From Armigeres subalbatus (Eukaryota > Arthropoda > Insecta > Diptera > Culicidae): a stretch of 64,000 bases of DNA. Positions 34,060-45,791 of the stretch are shown here, piece by piece. The position numbers and the translations under genes were made by a program. The notes beneath the pieces are model-generated. The model had not been told where the DNA came from. It searched no databases and saw only the letters and a list, made by a program, of their open reading frames with translations. Position 1 is the first letter of the stretch, and the number at the start of each line of letters is the position of its first letter. The stretch lies in NCBI RefSeq assembly GCF_024139115.2, contig NW_026943395.1, positions 248,001 through 312,000 on the forward strand, in the 5' to 3' direction.

Positions 34060-35295
34060 AAAGAATATTTCAGTATTACAAGAGCACGAAGTTGTAGATC
34101 ACCGGAGAATACAAGCATACAAGCCGACATTTGAAATTTATCTCTGAAAATCCATGACGCCTCGGATGTTAACGAATTTAACAAATTTACATATATGAAT
34201 GTCTGTGTTAGGTTTCCACTACATACAGATTTTATCCATAACTGAAACGGGCATGGCATGATGAAATCTTGTAATCAATGTCCTACCATGTAGTATATCT
34301 TGTTTTTATCTTATTATAATCAAAATTATTCCATTATCAATATTTTCTGATCCCATATAAGGCTACTACGTCCTTAATTATCAAAACACAATTATTTCAC
34401 TATTACAAAAAATCACACAAATAAAATAAATCGATTCTCCTTTCATTCAATCCGATATTTACTTGAACTCATGAGTAAAGCGTCGCAATGCAACAGGCGG
34501 TTTGAGAAAAAAGGCAAAAATTTGACCTTGAATCCGTTTCGTACATAACGTAAATTTAAAGGGCCACCATCCATATCATTACCATTGCGATGAGAGGGAA
34601 TAAAAACAACAATAAATGTGCCGAGTCCGTTGAATCAAACTATGCGTATGTATATGGAAATGATGTTTTATGTGTAACTCGTACATACACACCAGCCGAC
34701 CGGCACACGCACGTGGTTTGAGTTGAAAACAACTTGAAAATAATAAAAAATAACACATCCACTCGATCTAGCTCGTGAAGCAGACACTACCCTCAACTAG
34801 CCCATAACCACCCATAACGACTGACAGAAGATATTTTAATTTGATTGATTCTCAATGGCTCTTTCACGTACATCTCGCTACTATTTACAAGCTGTATGAG
34901 AGGAGGAAGTTGTCCGATCATCCCCGTCTTCACCCGTTCGCATTGTGACTAGACTGACGAATGTCCATCACGATCACTAGTAGTGGAATTACATATATTC
35001 CGCAATTAGGTCCCTGTTTTCATAAGAAAAAAAAAACTAAGCAAAACAAACATAAAAAGCAATCAAGATATTCGCGCTTCCCTGAATGGACACGGCCAAT
35101 TGGGTAGATCAGGTTTGTAGATTTATAGTTTGCTACATGTGGAGTATCGTTTTTTGCTCGTTCGTTATTCAACTGATAACTAGAGGGGAGATACAGCCGA
35201 GACATGCCGGTACCTCAGTCTCGCTATTCATGCTGATGAACGCGATTGACGATAAGAGTTGCATCGTTAGTATGGGAGGTGTGTCTTCTCAGCGC
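34060..35295. other. No gene recognised
   Basis: AT-rich non-coding sequence upstream of the tRNA-Phe gene. I see no supported ORF, TIR pair or array. Confidence 0.45.
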
Positions 35296-35300
35296 ATAGG

Positions 35301-35373
35301 GCCGAAATAGCTCAGTTGGGAGAGCGTTAGACTGAAGATCTAAAGGTCCCCGGTTCAATCCCGGGTTTCGGCA
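35301..35373 (+). tRNA. tRNA-Phe (GAA)
   Basis: The 73-nt sequence folds as a full cloverleaf. Acceptor GCCGAAA pairs with TTTCGGC, the D-arm contains AGCTCAGTTGGGAGAGC, and the anticodon GAA is at 35334-35336. The variable loop AGGTC and T-arm CCCGGTTCAATCCCGGG follow, with discriminator A at 35373. Internal A and B boxes are intact and a T-run at 35384-35390 can terminate pol III. There is no intron. An identical gene lies inverted at 51974-52046. Confidence 0.97.
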
Positions 35374-35642
35374 CAGTCATACTTTTTTTAGTCCCACCCC
35401 ACTAATAAATTCTATACCAGTTTCTATACGTTGGAAATCTAATGCACACGAATCTTGAAATTATCGTAGGAAAAATCAATAATTATTTAATTATTACCGA
35501 GAATTGTTTAAGATTTCACTATCCAACAAACTTGAACTTTTTTTTGCTCCCTTCAACCATTTTAAATTTACTCAATAGATTTTTTTTACGCTGAATTCAA
35601 ATTTACAGTTTTTGAGATAAACGGATTTTAATTCACAAAAGT

Positions 35643-35691
35643 CAGAGGTGAGCCAGCCAAGGGCTGAAAACCTCTTAAATAAAGACGATAA
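35643..35691 (+). mobile_element. Mini hairpin retroposon C
   Basis: A 49-bp unit starting CAGAGGTGAGCCAGCC forms a stem (AGAGGT with ACCTCT, inner CAGCC with GGCTG) and ends AAATAAAGACGATAA. A perfect 14-bp direct repeat TAATTCACAAAAGT flanks it (35629-35642 and 35692-35705). This is the clearest member of the class. Confidence 0.75.
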
Positions 35692-35859
35692 TAATTCACA
35701 AAAGTACGTATTTTCATAAAAATTTGGATTCTCTGCTCTGCAAAGCTGAATTTCGGCTCCACACTTTGAGAATAAAGTTTGTATTTCATAGAATGGGCCT
35801 TAAAAAAGACATATGGTTTGTTGAATTTTATTTGGCAAGTACATTTGTTGTGAAATTTG

Positions 35860-36040
35860 CGGTAAGATGAGTGGCTTCAAAGCAAGACCATGCTGAGGGT
35901 GGCTGGGTTCGATTCCCGGTGCAGATCTAGGTAGTTTTCGGCTTGGAAATTGTCTCGACTTCCCTCGACTTCCCTGGGCATAAAAGTATCATCGTGTTAG
36001 CCTCATGATATTGATATATGATCCATTCGATACTTTACTT
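35860..36040 (+). mobile_element. tRNA-derived SINE remnant (Feilai-like)
   Basis: The B-box-like GGTTCGATTCC at 35905-35915 follows a degenerate A-box region. The downstream body CTTGGAAATTGTCTCGACTT, then GGCATAAAAGTATCATCGTG and TTAGCCTCATGATAT, resembles the Feilai-type SINE of Aedes. The identification rests on memory of that family. Confidence 0.6.
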
Positions 36041-36646
36041 AGTTTACTTTGCTAGTTTACTAGTTAAATCAGTTGGCGTAAATAAATACGTAGTATTGAA
36101 AAAAAATATACAGAAAGCCACACTAACAAAAAACTCCGCATTATATTCATGAGTTCACACATGGATTTTTGCAATGGGGGTAGCGAAATGAATTTCATAT
36201 TTTCGACACATATATTCCATGCGCTCACATGCATTGCATGAGTGTTCACACATACTATTCATGTGGGTCATAGTATCCATGGGTGAATTTGTATGCAATT
36301 AAGTATGTGCCAAGGCATGATATTCATATTTCAAAATACATGAATTTTTGCCATAAAGTATGTGTCGATTTTCCTGAGTGCACAGAGCCGTTGCCTTGGA
36401 AACTCTTCGCAGATTCAAAAAATTTCAGATTTTGTAGCATTGTAGTTTCAGTTTCCGTAGCATCGTAACGTATTTAAAAGTTGATTGTTGAGTTTATGAT
36501 ACAGCCGACATACGGAGATTTTTATTTGCCGTGAAGACATTTCGAAGTCCCGTGCTCAAGTATAAAAATAAACGAACAAAAAGAAAATAAAACCTAACCA
36601 AACATTTTCTTTTCTAGAGGTTTCATAAACGACAAGCGTACGAAGA

Positions 36647-37430
36647 ATGAGTTTCCGCCATTCGTCTCAGTTGAATAGATCCCGATGGAATAGGAAAAGG
36701 AACCACACGATCAATGACTGGAACGAAGAACCAGCTGAAGTAGACGACAACCCCTTTTCTATCAGAAGAAATTCGACAATGAGAGCAATGGATTAAGACA
36801 CATCGATCCTCACTTCCATGTCGTTTGCTTCACATCAAATCCCGGTGTGTAAACCAACCGATGGTGAGCACGAGATAGACAAACGGTTTTTTGAACAGTG
36901 GCGTGATATCCTCGAAGCATCCATGAAATTTTCTGGAGTGATTGAAGAGTCGGCTAAAATGTGTGTCTTTCGCATGAAAGCCGGACCGAAGCTTATCGAT
37001 GTTCTGGAAAGTACAGTTTCTAGCAGTAAAGCTCCTGACGAGGATGGGCTTCCATACTCCAACGCAATGTTCCGCTTGAAGAAGTTTTACGGATCTCGAG
37101 ACTATACCCTTCTGCAACGTCAAAAGTTGCGTTCAATGATCCAAGATAAGAACGACATGCACCTCTAGCCTCGCTGGATTGGATTGTGTCTCAAATGGAA
37201 GCCAATGATAATTATATTGGTCGACTTCAACCTTCGTGGTATTTATTATCGGGTGAAAAATGCCGTTGTGGATGAAGTTCGAAACTGATGCCGGCTATTA
37301 AAGTTGTGATCGTTTTGATTTTCAGTATGTCCATCAGAATACTCATGACGTTTCATGACACACTTATAGTCCGTGTCGTCGGAGCTGATCATTACATTGA
37401 AGTTACCCATGTAACCCTTCGAAACTTTAT
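36647..37430 (+). pseudogene. Retrotransposon gag-like remnant, copy 1
   Basis: From the ATG at 36647 (MSFRHSSQLNRSRW) the frame runs 49 codons to an in-frame TAA at 36794. It then continues in the same frame with FFEQWRDILEASMKFSGV, MKAGPKLIDVLE and YGSRDYTLLQRQKLRSMIQD. This looks like the helical capsid part of an LTR-type Gag, but I cannot assign the family. In copy 2 the TAA position is an open Glu codon, so the stop is secondary. Confidence 0.5.
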
Positions 37431-37486
37431 TCCCTTTAAATCCTTCGAAACTGCCGCCCGCTTCTTATCCATCTTCGATCTAAAGG

Positions 37487-38222
37487 AACCACACGATCAA
37501 TGACTGGATCGAAGAACCAGCTGATGTAGACGACAATCCCTTTTCTATCAGAAGAAATTCGACAATGAGAGCAATGGATGAAAACACATCGATCCTCACC
37601 TCCATGTCGTTTGCTAAACATCAAATCCCGGTGTGTGAACCAGCCGATGGTGAACACGAGATAGACAAACGGTTTTTTGAACAGTGGCGTGATATCCTCG
37701 CAGCATCCATGAAATTTTCTGGAGTGATGGAAGAGTCGGTTAAAATGTGTGTCTTTCGCATGAAAGCCGGACCGAAGCTTAAGTTTCGATGTTCTGGAAA
37801 GTACAGCTTCTAGCAGTAAAGCTCCTGACGAGAATGCGCTTTCATACTCCAAGGCAATGTTCCACTTGAAGGAGTTTTACGGATCCCGAGACTATACCCT
37901 TCTGCAACGTCAAAAGTTGCGTTCAATGATCCAAGATAAGAACGACATGCACCTAGTCTCGCTGGATTGGATTGTGTCTCAAATGGAAGTCAACGATCAT
38001 TATTTATATTGGGCGACTTCAACCTTCGTGGTATTTATTATCGGGTGAAAATGCCGTTGTGGATGACGTTCGAAACTGATGCCGGCTATTGAAGTTGTGA
38101 TCGTTTTGATTTTCAGTATGTCCATCAGAATACTCATGACGTCTCATGACACACTTATAGTCCGTGTCGTCGGAGCTGATCATTACATTGAAGTTACCCA
38201 TGTAACCCTTCGAAACTTTATT
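37487..38222 (+). pseudogene. Retrotransposon gag-like remnant, copy 2
   Basis: A tandem duplicate of 36.70-37.43 kb shifted by about 786-791 bp, with scattered substitutions. The frame is open past the copy 1 stop (MDENTSILTSMSFAKHQIPV) but shifts after MKAGPKL. Both copies end with the same GATCGTTTTGATTTTCAG... CTTCGAAACTTTATTCC tail. Confidence 0.55.
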
Positions 38223-38599
38223 CCTCTGTCAAATTTCATACAATTGCAACTACAACTAACTGGATAAGAAGCGGGATCCATCTTAGATCTACAGCGAAGC
38301 GTCGCACACTACCTGATATTCCAACACTCTTCCTTAGTGTGCACGCGTCGCTACTGTCCTGGCTCCTCCTAACACCGAGCCTCCCGTCCAGAGCTTCTCC
38401 TCGCCGGAACTATTCCTCCTGGTCCAAATCCGTTACCCGTACAAATGGCCTCCATTCCGATGTTTGTACGACAACCTCTCCAGCAAATGCGCATGCACAA
38501 TTGGCCCAACTCCGAAGCTTGCACAGCGCCTCCCGATGCTCTGCCGACCAGCTCCTAAATGTTCCGAGCCAAAAGTTGACCAGCCAGCATCCTACCGAA

Positions 38600-40062
38600 C
38601 GTTCCAACCTCATGATGAATTCCGTCCGGCGCTACCCAAGACTTACGCTGATCCATGATCCCACTGCTTCACGCGACTTATGCGGCCGATCCATGATCCC
38701 ACTGCGATAACGTCGACGGCCATAACATCCCACTAAGATGGAGAACGGGAATCGTTCCTGGGCCCATAACCTGTGGGAAGTTATCACGGAGGCTTCCCAC
38801 GGTACACAGCGGAACCGATTTTCAACCCTGGGTCGTCTTATTCACCGCTTCGGCTTTGTCAAGCGATTCATCCGGCCCTTAGCATCGGATTTCTTCTTAG
38901 TTTTCCACACAGTCATAAAATTTGCTTGTGTCCTTCATCTCCTCCTTAACGAAACGCCTGTCACCAGCTTGGCTATGCACTTCCTTGCTCTATTGCCATT
39001 TTCCACAGCAGCACTCGGAGTTCCAGCGTGGATCCCTTGCTCGGACCCGATCCAATTCTACTGGAAAATCTCGCTTTTCTTCTCCCTTGGCACTTGTCTT
39101 CAACCTATTCGCTATTTGCACAGCATACAGGTCACCACGATGTTCTGCAACGGCTTCTACAACGGCTGTTATTGATAATTTCGCACTTAGACTCCACAAA
39201 GTTCACTTTAAGTCCATTCTGTGCTAACATCCGGACAGAAATAAGCCAGCTGTCCAATTCCGGGACATACAGCGCATCTCGTACTTCGTACACTTCGCTC
39301 AATCTGCCGTTACCATCCACACATTTTTGCGAGCCTTCACCAACACCGGCGGATTTCACGGCGCAACCATCCGCCAACGTAACATCCAGCGTTACACTCT
39401 CATCAATCTCGCTAAAGAACTTTCGGCCGCTGGTCGCTGGAGCAGCCGATGTCCACGTACCAGCTCCCCTGCTGCCGGTCTCCTCCTACGCCAAAACATA
39501 TTCGGGAATTCTTCTTTGCTGCCGTCTTCGCCTGTCCCGCGCATGAAAGTCGGTCGAATAATTCTTCGATCCGGAACAGGTGTTGTTCCATATCAGCACC
39601 TTCGTCATAATTCAGGCTACACAATTTCTTCAGTAGTGATACTCGCGACGTAACTGTAGCCTTTTCGTGGTAGTTTTTCAACTTTCTCCACACATCGATC
39701 GCCGATTTGGCATCTTTCACCAAAGGCAACTGATTGTCCTCGACATACAAAATTATTGTTGCCTTGGCCTTTTGATCCTCTTTCGACCACTTTGCGGTCA
39801 CTGGCTCCAGTTTCGGATCACTCACTGTGTGCCACAGATCGACACTAATTAACAACATCTCGAACGACCCACACGGAGGGTTTTCAAAGAAAACTTTCAC
39901 ACTCCGCGGCCGATTTTCGAGGAACTTCCATGCCGATTTTAACGGTTTCTTCCACCTAAACTGGGCCGATAACCTGTTGGCCAGAAAAAGGGAACCCCTC
40001 ATGTTTCCGCATGTTAGGGGGGGCTGATCATCATCCGAGAGCCAGCGAGGGACTCTAAGCAA
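38600..40062 (-). pseudogene. Ty1/copia gag-pol remnant
   Basis: On the minus strand 40062-39412 encodes a UBN2-type copia Gag: LWHTVSDPKLEPVTAKWSKE, AIDVWRKLKNYHEKATVTSR, then LLKKLCSLNYDEGADMEQHL and a protease-like WYVDIGCSS after a deletion. 39377-39132 continues with VRDALYVPELDSWLISVRML, typical of the segment before integrase, and HRGDLYAVQ follows in another frame. Several frameshifts and deletions are present. I did not find LTRs. The long plus-strand frames here are antisense shadows. Confidence 0.7.
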
Positions 40063-41070
40063 AACTGTGTACCATGAACCATCGAAAATTTAGGAGGATT
40101 GGTCCTCTGGAAATTTGGGGGTTTGTGTCAGGCCCTGCAAGCCAGCCTGAAAAACAATCAACAGGAAAATACGGACCGAAACAAATAACACAGCGTCTCG
40201 TGGAACCGTAAATCTCTCAACTTCATTGGGAGCACACGCATACACGCCGATATGTCCAAGGACCGTGGAGTCGGTGCGAACGTTTAGAGGCAATCCATCA
40301 TATCAGAGCTGCGGCAAGACACACGATCTGAGAACAGCTTTCATACTGATTAACGATATGCGTCAAAATCACCATAGGAGATTTAAACGCTCATGGGTAG
40401 GAGAAGTTTAGACCGTCCTTGGAAAGTTCAGCGTCTACCGGCTGACGAACGCAAACGGCCTCGGCTAATTGATTTTGCCCCCTCCAAAAATATGGCCATT
40501 TGTAGCACCTACTTCCAGCACAGCCTTCCGTATCGGAGCACCTGTAGATCACTACTGCAGACAGAATCACAAAACGACGACTTTCTGATTAACGGACGGC
40601 ACTTCTCCATATTATCAACGTCAGATCCGCAAACATATATGGAAGATCATGGACGGAAATAGCTTCCCCGACTAGACTAGACTGATTAAGGAAACGATGA
40701 ATGGTGCGTAAAACTGTGTGAAGATTTCGGACGAACACTTCAGTTCGTTCGGATCCCGTCGGGGACTACAAAGCACTTGTAAGCACTCGGGGTAATCAAT
40801 GTACGCGTGCATAGGACCATCTGTGACGGTTTTTAAAAGAACGGTAAGTGGCGACGAAGGATGAACCCATTTATCCAGAAGTTGTCAAAAGCTGTAAGGA
40901 TACGATGAGCAGGGCATGTTGCAAGAATGATGGTTTTTGCTTCCGATCCGACAACTACAGCGGAGAGCACATCGCGCTAGATGGGCGGATCAGGTTTACA
41001 ATGATTTTGCGAGCCTGGACGCAACCGAGTATGGATATATGTGGACACGAATCGTGTGGTGTTATGTATT
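40010..41070 (+). mobile_element. Internally deleted RTE-like non-LTR copy
   Basis: In plus orientation it carries the family 5' UTR (GGGCTGATCATCATCCGAGA), endonuclease scraps (SLNFIGSTRIHAD, ATTTAAACGCTCATGG, NMAICSTYFQHSLPYRST), and an RT-linker scrap (ATTAAGGAAACGATGAATGG). It ends with the tail motif corresponding to RWAGHVARM at about 40892-40925 and RARWADQ near 40975. The order is collinear with the 17.8-15.3 kb and 26 kb copies, with large gaps. Confidence 0.65.
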
Positions 41071-41099
41071 ATATAAATTATTGTAGCTTTGCAGGCATG

Positions 41100-42510
41100 T
41101 ATGTCGACCTCAACAGTAGGGTCTTTCTGCTTCTGGACTTTATCTCATAGCTCCGATATTCATCCCATGGAAAACAATACAATGAAGAGGAATTGGATTC
41201 GTTTCTTATTTTTTCAGCTGTGCATGTTAGCAAAAAGAAGCGACGAAATTGGTGCTGTATTTTTTTGTTTCGCAATGAGTTGAATAATATGAATATTTGT
41301 TTAGTGAGATAGAAAACGGAGCAGCTCCTATACGTAATAGGATTACAAATTAACAAAAAAATTGAAATAAAAGCCCAACTTAATCCACCGACTACTGCCT
41401 TTCTCGCATTTAGCCAAGACACCAACCTTATATGGTTCGATGTACCATTTTCGATTTTCTTCATAACTTTTCAACGCAATGGTCGATCATTATAATAGTG
41501 ATCAATAATCAATTATTAAACTTTGCTCCCCGTCGAAATAAACTTGTTGCGAGAAAATCGGTTTAGGATTACTATCCAGCTTTTTACGCTAGCTATAATC
41601 TTGATGAGGGATGATTCAATCATGACAGATATTGTGTACAGATTTAATCCTAGTAGCCTTGAACTTAATTTTGTTTTTCTATCTGTCATCGATTTTCACT
41701 CACTTGTTGATGAATAATTCCAAATCTCGGTAAATCTATTTTTATTCTCAGCAGTAATTATTATTTCTATTCTAGAATATTTAGAAGGATATTTACCTGG
41801 AAAGCTCCTCAACACCAGATGACATGGAGTCCGTAACAGGCGATTTGTGAAAATCTCTTTGCATAGTCCTCAATGATTCCCTAAACCCAGAAGAAGATCA
41901 GTAGAAACCTTGGTAGTAACTTAACGGCTTCAAACGAGGTGGGCACAAAAAGCCTCTTTTTGGGTTGGTAATGGAGAGTCTCGAGTCGTATATCGGTAAT
42001 GGGGATACGTTCGTTGTGTTCTTGTGTTTGAAATTTTATATGAGCAATTGTCCACGCTGGGGAAGAGGGGTATCGAAAACTGAGCAAAACCTGTTCACGT
42101 GGTATATGGAAAGCCCCTGAGTAATAAAATACGTAATATTTAAAAAAAAACATTTGGAATAATGTTGCAGAAGCTAAAACGTATCAGTGGGAGATGTTTT
42201 GACTCTTCAAACAAATTCCACTTAACGTTGTAATTAACGTTTCAAATGCTATTTAAGTTTTTGTTGATTTGTAGTCTCAGCAAAAAAAAACGTGTAATCA
42301 ACGTCTGTTTAACGATATATGAGTCTGAAATGACTGTAAACTAACATGCAAAACCTTATTGTTTGTTTTACGTAGTTGGTTGAAGCATTTTTAAATAAAG
42401 TGTAACATTAAAAATCTGACCATTTCTTCTAAGTTCATTGTTGAAAACGGTCATTCAAGTCTAAGAATGACCGCCTTGTTCCTAATCGGTCTAAAACTGC
42501 TCATTGAAGC
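41100..42510. other. No gene recognised
   Basis: AT-rich sequence with only short, domain-free frames. No convincing TIR, tandem array or RNA gene was seen. Confidence 0.4.
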
Positions 42511-42654
42511 CTGTTTTTATGAGAGAAACCAAAGGTCCGGGGAGTCTCGTTTCGACCGTCTTCCAGTGCGGTTGGTTTTTGCGCTCTACTTTTGTGCGGT
42601 GATTCGCCTAAAAGTAGAACAATAGAACCAGTGCAGTGACCGCGGTCGAAACAA

Positions 42655-42775
42655 ATGTGTAGTGTACAAAAAAGTGCTGCAGATCCGGAAGACGTGCGCA
42701 TGTTTGTGCTTGCTTATTGCGATCAAGGCTATGTAAATGCTCAAACATGTTCAGCGTCAGATTTATTGAGGAGAG
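42655..42775 (+). other. Possible orphan first coding exon or TE 5' end
   Basis: ATG at 42655 opens 40 codons (MCSVQKSAADPEDV...CSASDLLRRG) that end at a good splice donor, GAG|GTAAGG, at 42776. The upstream GC-rich leader contains AGTCTCGTTTCGACCGTCTT, reminiscent of non-LTR 5' ends. I recognise no domain and cannot find a partner exon. The 18-bp word GAGAAACCAAAGGTCCGG upstream (42520) recurs at 45646. Confidence 0.2.
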
Positions 42776-42799
42776 GTAAGGTTTTGATGATCCGTACAT

Positions 42800-43030
42800 T
42801 TAACACGCACGCACTCACACAAACGCACACACACATTCACATTATACACACATACATATACACAAATACATACATATACTGATGAACATGGGTGTTCGTC
42901 ATGTTTCCATAGTAGCTCTATTAAACCATGACGAATACTTTTAATCTATCAGTGTGAACACTCTCTAAACACACATACACACTCATATACACACATACAC
43001 GCTCATATACATCATACAAAAAACACGTAC
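42800..43030. repeat. CA/CATA-rich microsatellite blocks
   Basis: Imperfect ACAC, CACATACA and ATACACACATA runs occur at 42805-42880 and 42968-43030. They are separated by a short inverted segment (GTTCGTCATG and CATGACGAA). Confidence 0.7.
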
Positions 43031-43716
43031 ACGATTTTTATCATATATTAGGTATATATATTATTGGAAGGGTTTGGTACGGGAGGACCACGCTTTCTTC
43101 CTTTCCCCTCGATTCCAAGCTATTGAGTGACTTTAGGTATTCCTGAAGTCGCTCAATATCTAGGAGCCATCTCTGCGGTACACAGTGATGCGAATTCTCA
43201 ATCTCAGTGACTGAAATTTGTTGGATATTGATACCATTCCCTCTTCACACTCACTTCCTAGCAGTGAAAACTGAAAATGGTTAGCAGCAACAATCAAAGA
43301 TAAAGTAAACAAAAGACCTCTCTTCTCATTGCACACGTAGCCCGCACTGACAGTCTATTCAGTTCACTCGCTGCTGTGTAGATGCGACAACCCTGTATAA
43401 ATGCATGGGTGAATACTATCACTTGAAAGACAATGACAGGAAATTTGTGCCGAATGATCATCAGCTTCAGCCCGTTGTTGGCAAACCGAATTTGTAGCTA
43501 CTCCTGCTTTGTCGTTCTGACTGAAAGGCACCGTCATAGGCAAAGAGGAGCAGAGAAAAATACAAAACAAAAGAATCACACTCAACAGGCATTGTTGATA
43601 AATTGCACCACTGGCGGTACATACTGCGTAGTTGGCCTGGCCATATGAAAAGAAAAATAACGGAATTCAGAAACCGTCATTTTCCAGGATGCTTTCAAGT
43701 ATTGGCTACGCATGTA

Positions 43717-45620
43717 CAGTCACTCTCAAAATTGAGCGTACAGTATGGATTAGTTGACCACATTCAAAAATTTCAAAGGAAATTAAATGCTTGGCTCGGT
43801 TGTTTTTATTGCATTTCAATATTCATCCCTTCCTTCAATGTATGTTGAAATTGTTGAAATTTTTTCTCTAAAGTTCATTTATTTGAAAATAATCTCAAAA
43901 TACGCCTATTAGATGTGACAAAATTGAGCGTACAGCAAATTTTTTTCTATCAAATTTCTTATTATAAACACGATTAATGTATTTTAATATTGTTTTTTCA
44001 TGATTATATTTATAATAATAAACATCCGCTACTTAAATATTCAATGTTTTGAAATTAAACCATGTTTTGGTCAAAATGGCGAACAAGTGAGAGGTAAGAA
44101 CATTGCTATTTAACAATTCAATGCTGCTGGGCAAAATAGATGCTTTTATTTGTATATTTCACCGGCATAGTGTCTTATATATGATAGATAATCGAAATCG
44201 AGCGAGACATACGATAAATTTGGGAAAATTCAGTCGGTAAATGATGAAAACAGATGTAAACATACAGAGAAAACGACAAATGTTAGGAATGACATAATTC
44301 AAATTTAGTATGTCTTTAACTTAAATTTGTTTTAAAGCTCGATTATTGTCTCAGGTCTATCATTAAGAGTAATATTATTGAATCCAATCATTCACAGTCA
44401 AATTCTAAAAGTACAAGGTGCATGTTAAGGTACCGAACATAAAAACAGATTTTCAACCCCGTAGAGCACTTCTGATTGAATATTTGAAAGATAGCTTAAA
44501 ATTGTAATTTCATAATCAAATTTGGATTAAACTCCACGATCTGTTGCCATAAGTGATACAATTGGATGATTTCCATGTGGCGAGTAAAAATAAACTTTTT
44601 TAAGAGTTCGGCAGCTTATTTAATGATATCTTGATGAATTTAAATGATTCAACCAAATTTGTTCCTACGGTGACTGAGCCTTCAAATATAAAATGACATC
44701 TTATAATTAGAAATACTAGAATAAGAGATCGGCGAAGACGCCATCTTGTTTCCAATCGAACCATCAAAAGCGGTTCCATTTCGACTTGTTTACTTTTTGC
44801 ATCCATAAGAAGCAAGCAAAAAGTTCAAGTGCTGCCAGTATTATTTTCACGATTTCATGCATTTTCATACGTTGCCATTTCGACAGTTTTTCACTCCGCC
44901 GGTCTCTGGTTATAGGGTTGCTACTTATAATGTATCCGTGTGATTCTCTTTTATTAATATTATTATTAATGAGTGTCCTGAGCTTATAAGCTACCTATAC
45001 ATCGACTTTTAAATAAAGTTATACTTAATTTGAAATATGCCATTCCCAACATTTGTCGTTTTCTCTGTATGTTTACATCTGTTTTCATCATTTACCGACT
45101 GAATTTTCCCAAATTTATCGTATGTCTCGCTCGATTTCGATTATCTATCATATATAAGACACGAGGCCGGTGAAATCCATATCTTAAAGCATCGATTTTG
45201 CCCAGCAGCATTGAATTGTTAAATAGCATTGTTTATACATCTTACTTGTTCGCCATTTTGATTAAAACATGGTTTTATTTCAAAACATTGAATGTTTAAG
45301 TAGCGGATGTTTATTATTATAAATATAATCATGAAAAAATAATATTAAAATACATGAATCGTGTTTATAATAAGAAATTTTATAGAAAAAAATTTGCTGT
45401 ACGCTCAATTTTGTCACATCTAATAGGCGTATTTTGAGATTATTTTCAAATAAATGAACTTTAGAGAAAAAATTTCAACCATTTTATGTACGCATACATT
45501 GAAGGAAGGGATGATTATTGAAATGCATTAAAAACAACCGAGCCAACAATTAAATTTCCTTTAGAATTTTCGAATATATTCATCTAATCCATGGTGTACG
45601 CTCAATTTTGAGAGTGACTG
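43717..45620. mobile_element. 1.9-kb mariner-type fold-back element
   Basis: CAGTCACTCTCAAAATTGAG starts the left end and is mirrored at the right, with TA on both sides (43715-43716 and 45621-45622). The arms, about 590-610 bp each (43717 to about 44310, and about 45010-45620), are highly similar inverted copies. Each repeats AAAATTGAGCGTACA about 190 bp in. The loop holds hAT MITE copy 2. No transposase frame is present, so it is non-autonomous. Confidence 0.85.
44708..44923 (-). mobile_element. 216-bp hAT-type MITE, copy 2
   Basis: An inverted copy of the element at 20302-20517, of identical length. It is flanked by a perfect 8-bp duplication CTTATAAT (44700-44707 and 44924-44931). It sits in the loop of the mariner-type fold-back, so it inserted after that element formed or moved with it. 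Confidence 0.9.
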
Positions 45621-45791
45621 TATGAGATTAGATTAGATTAGATTAGAGAAACCAAAGGTCCGGTTATTTTTTACAGCATTCAATTGTTTGTTTAATATTT
45701 CCAATTTGTCCGAGCTCCAATAGTGTAGATTAATAGATTGATCCTTGAAGCTTTTTGGTTGCCCAATTGTGGAGTAAATAACGTTCAGCCA

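Noticed and set aside
37310..38201. Minus-strand frame MGNFNVMISSDDTDYKCVMR in the gag duplication tails
   Set aside because: It is short, appears only because the tail is duplicated, and shows no domain. I could not support it as coding.
38339..39653. Plus-strand frames of 100-172 codons
   Set aside because: They are antisense to the copia Gag/Pol remnant, which carries the recognisable motifs.
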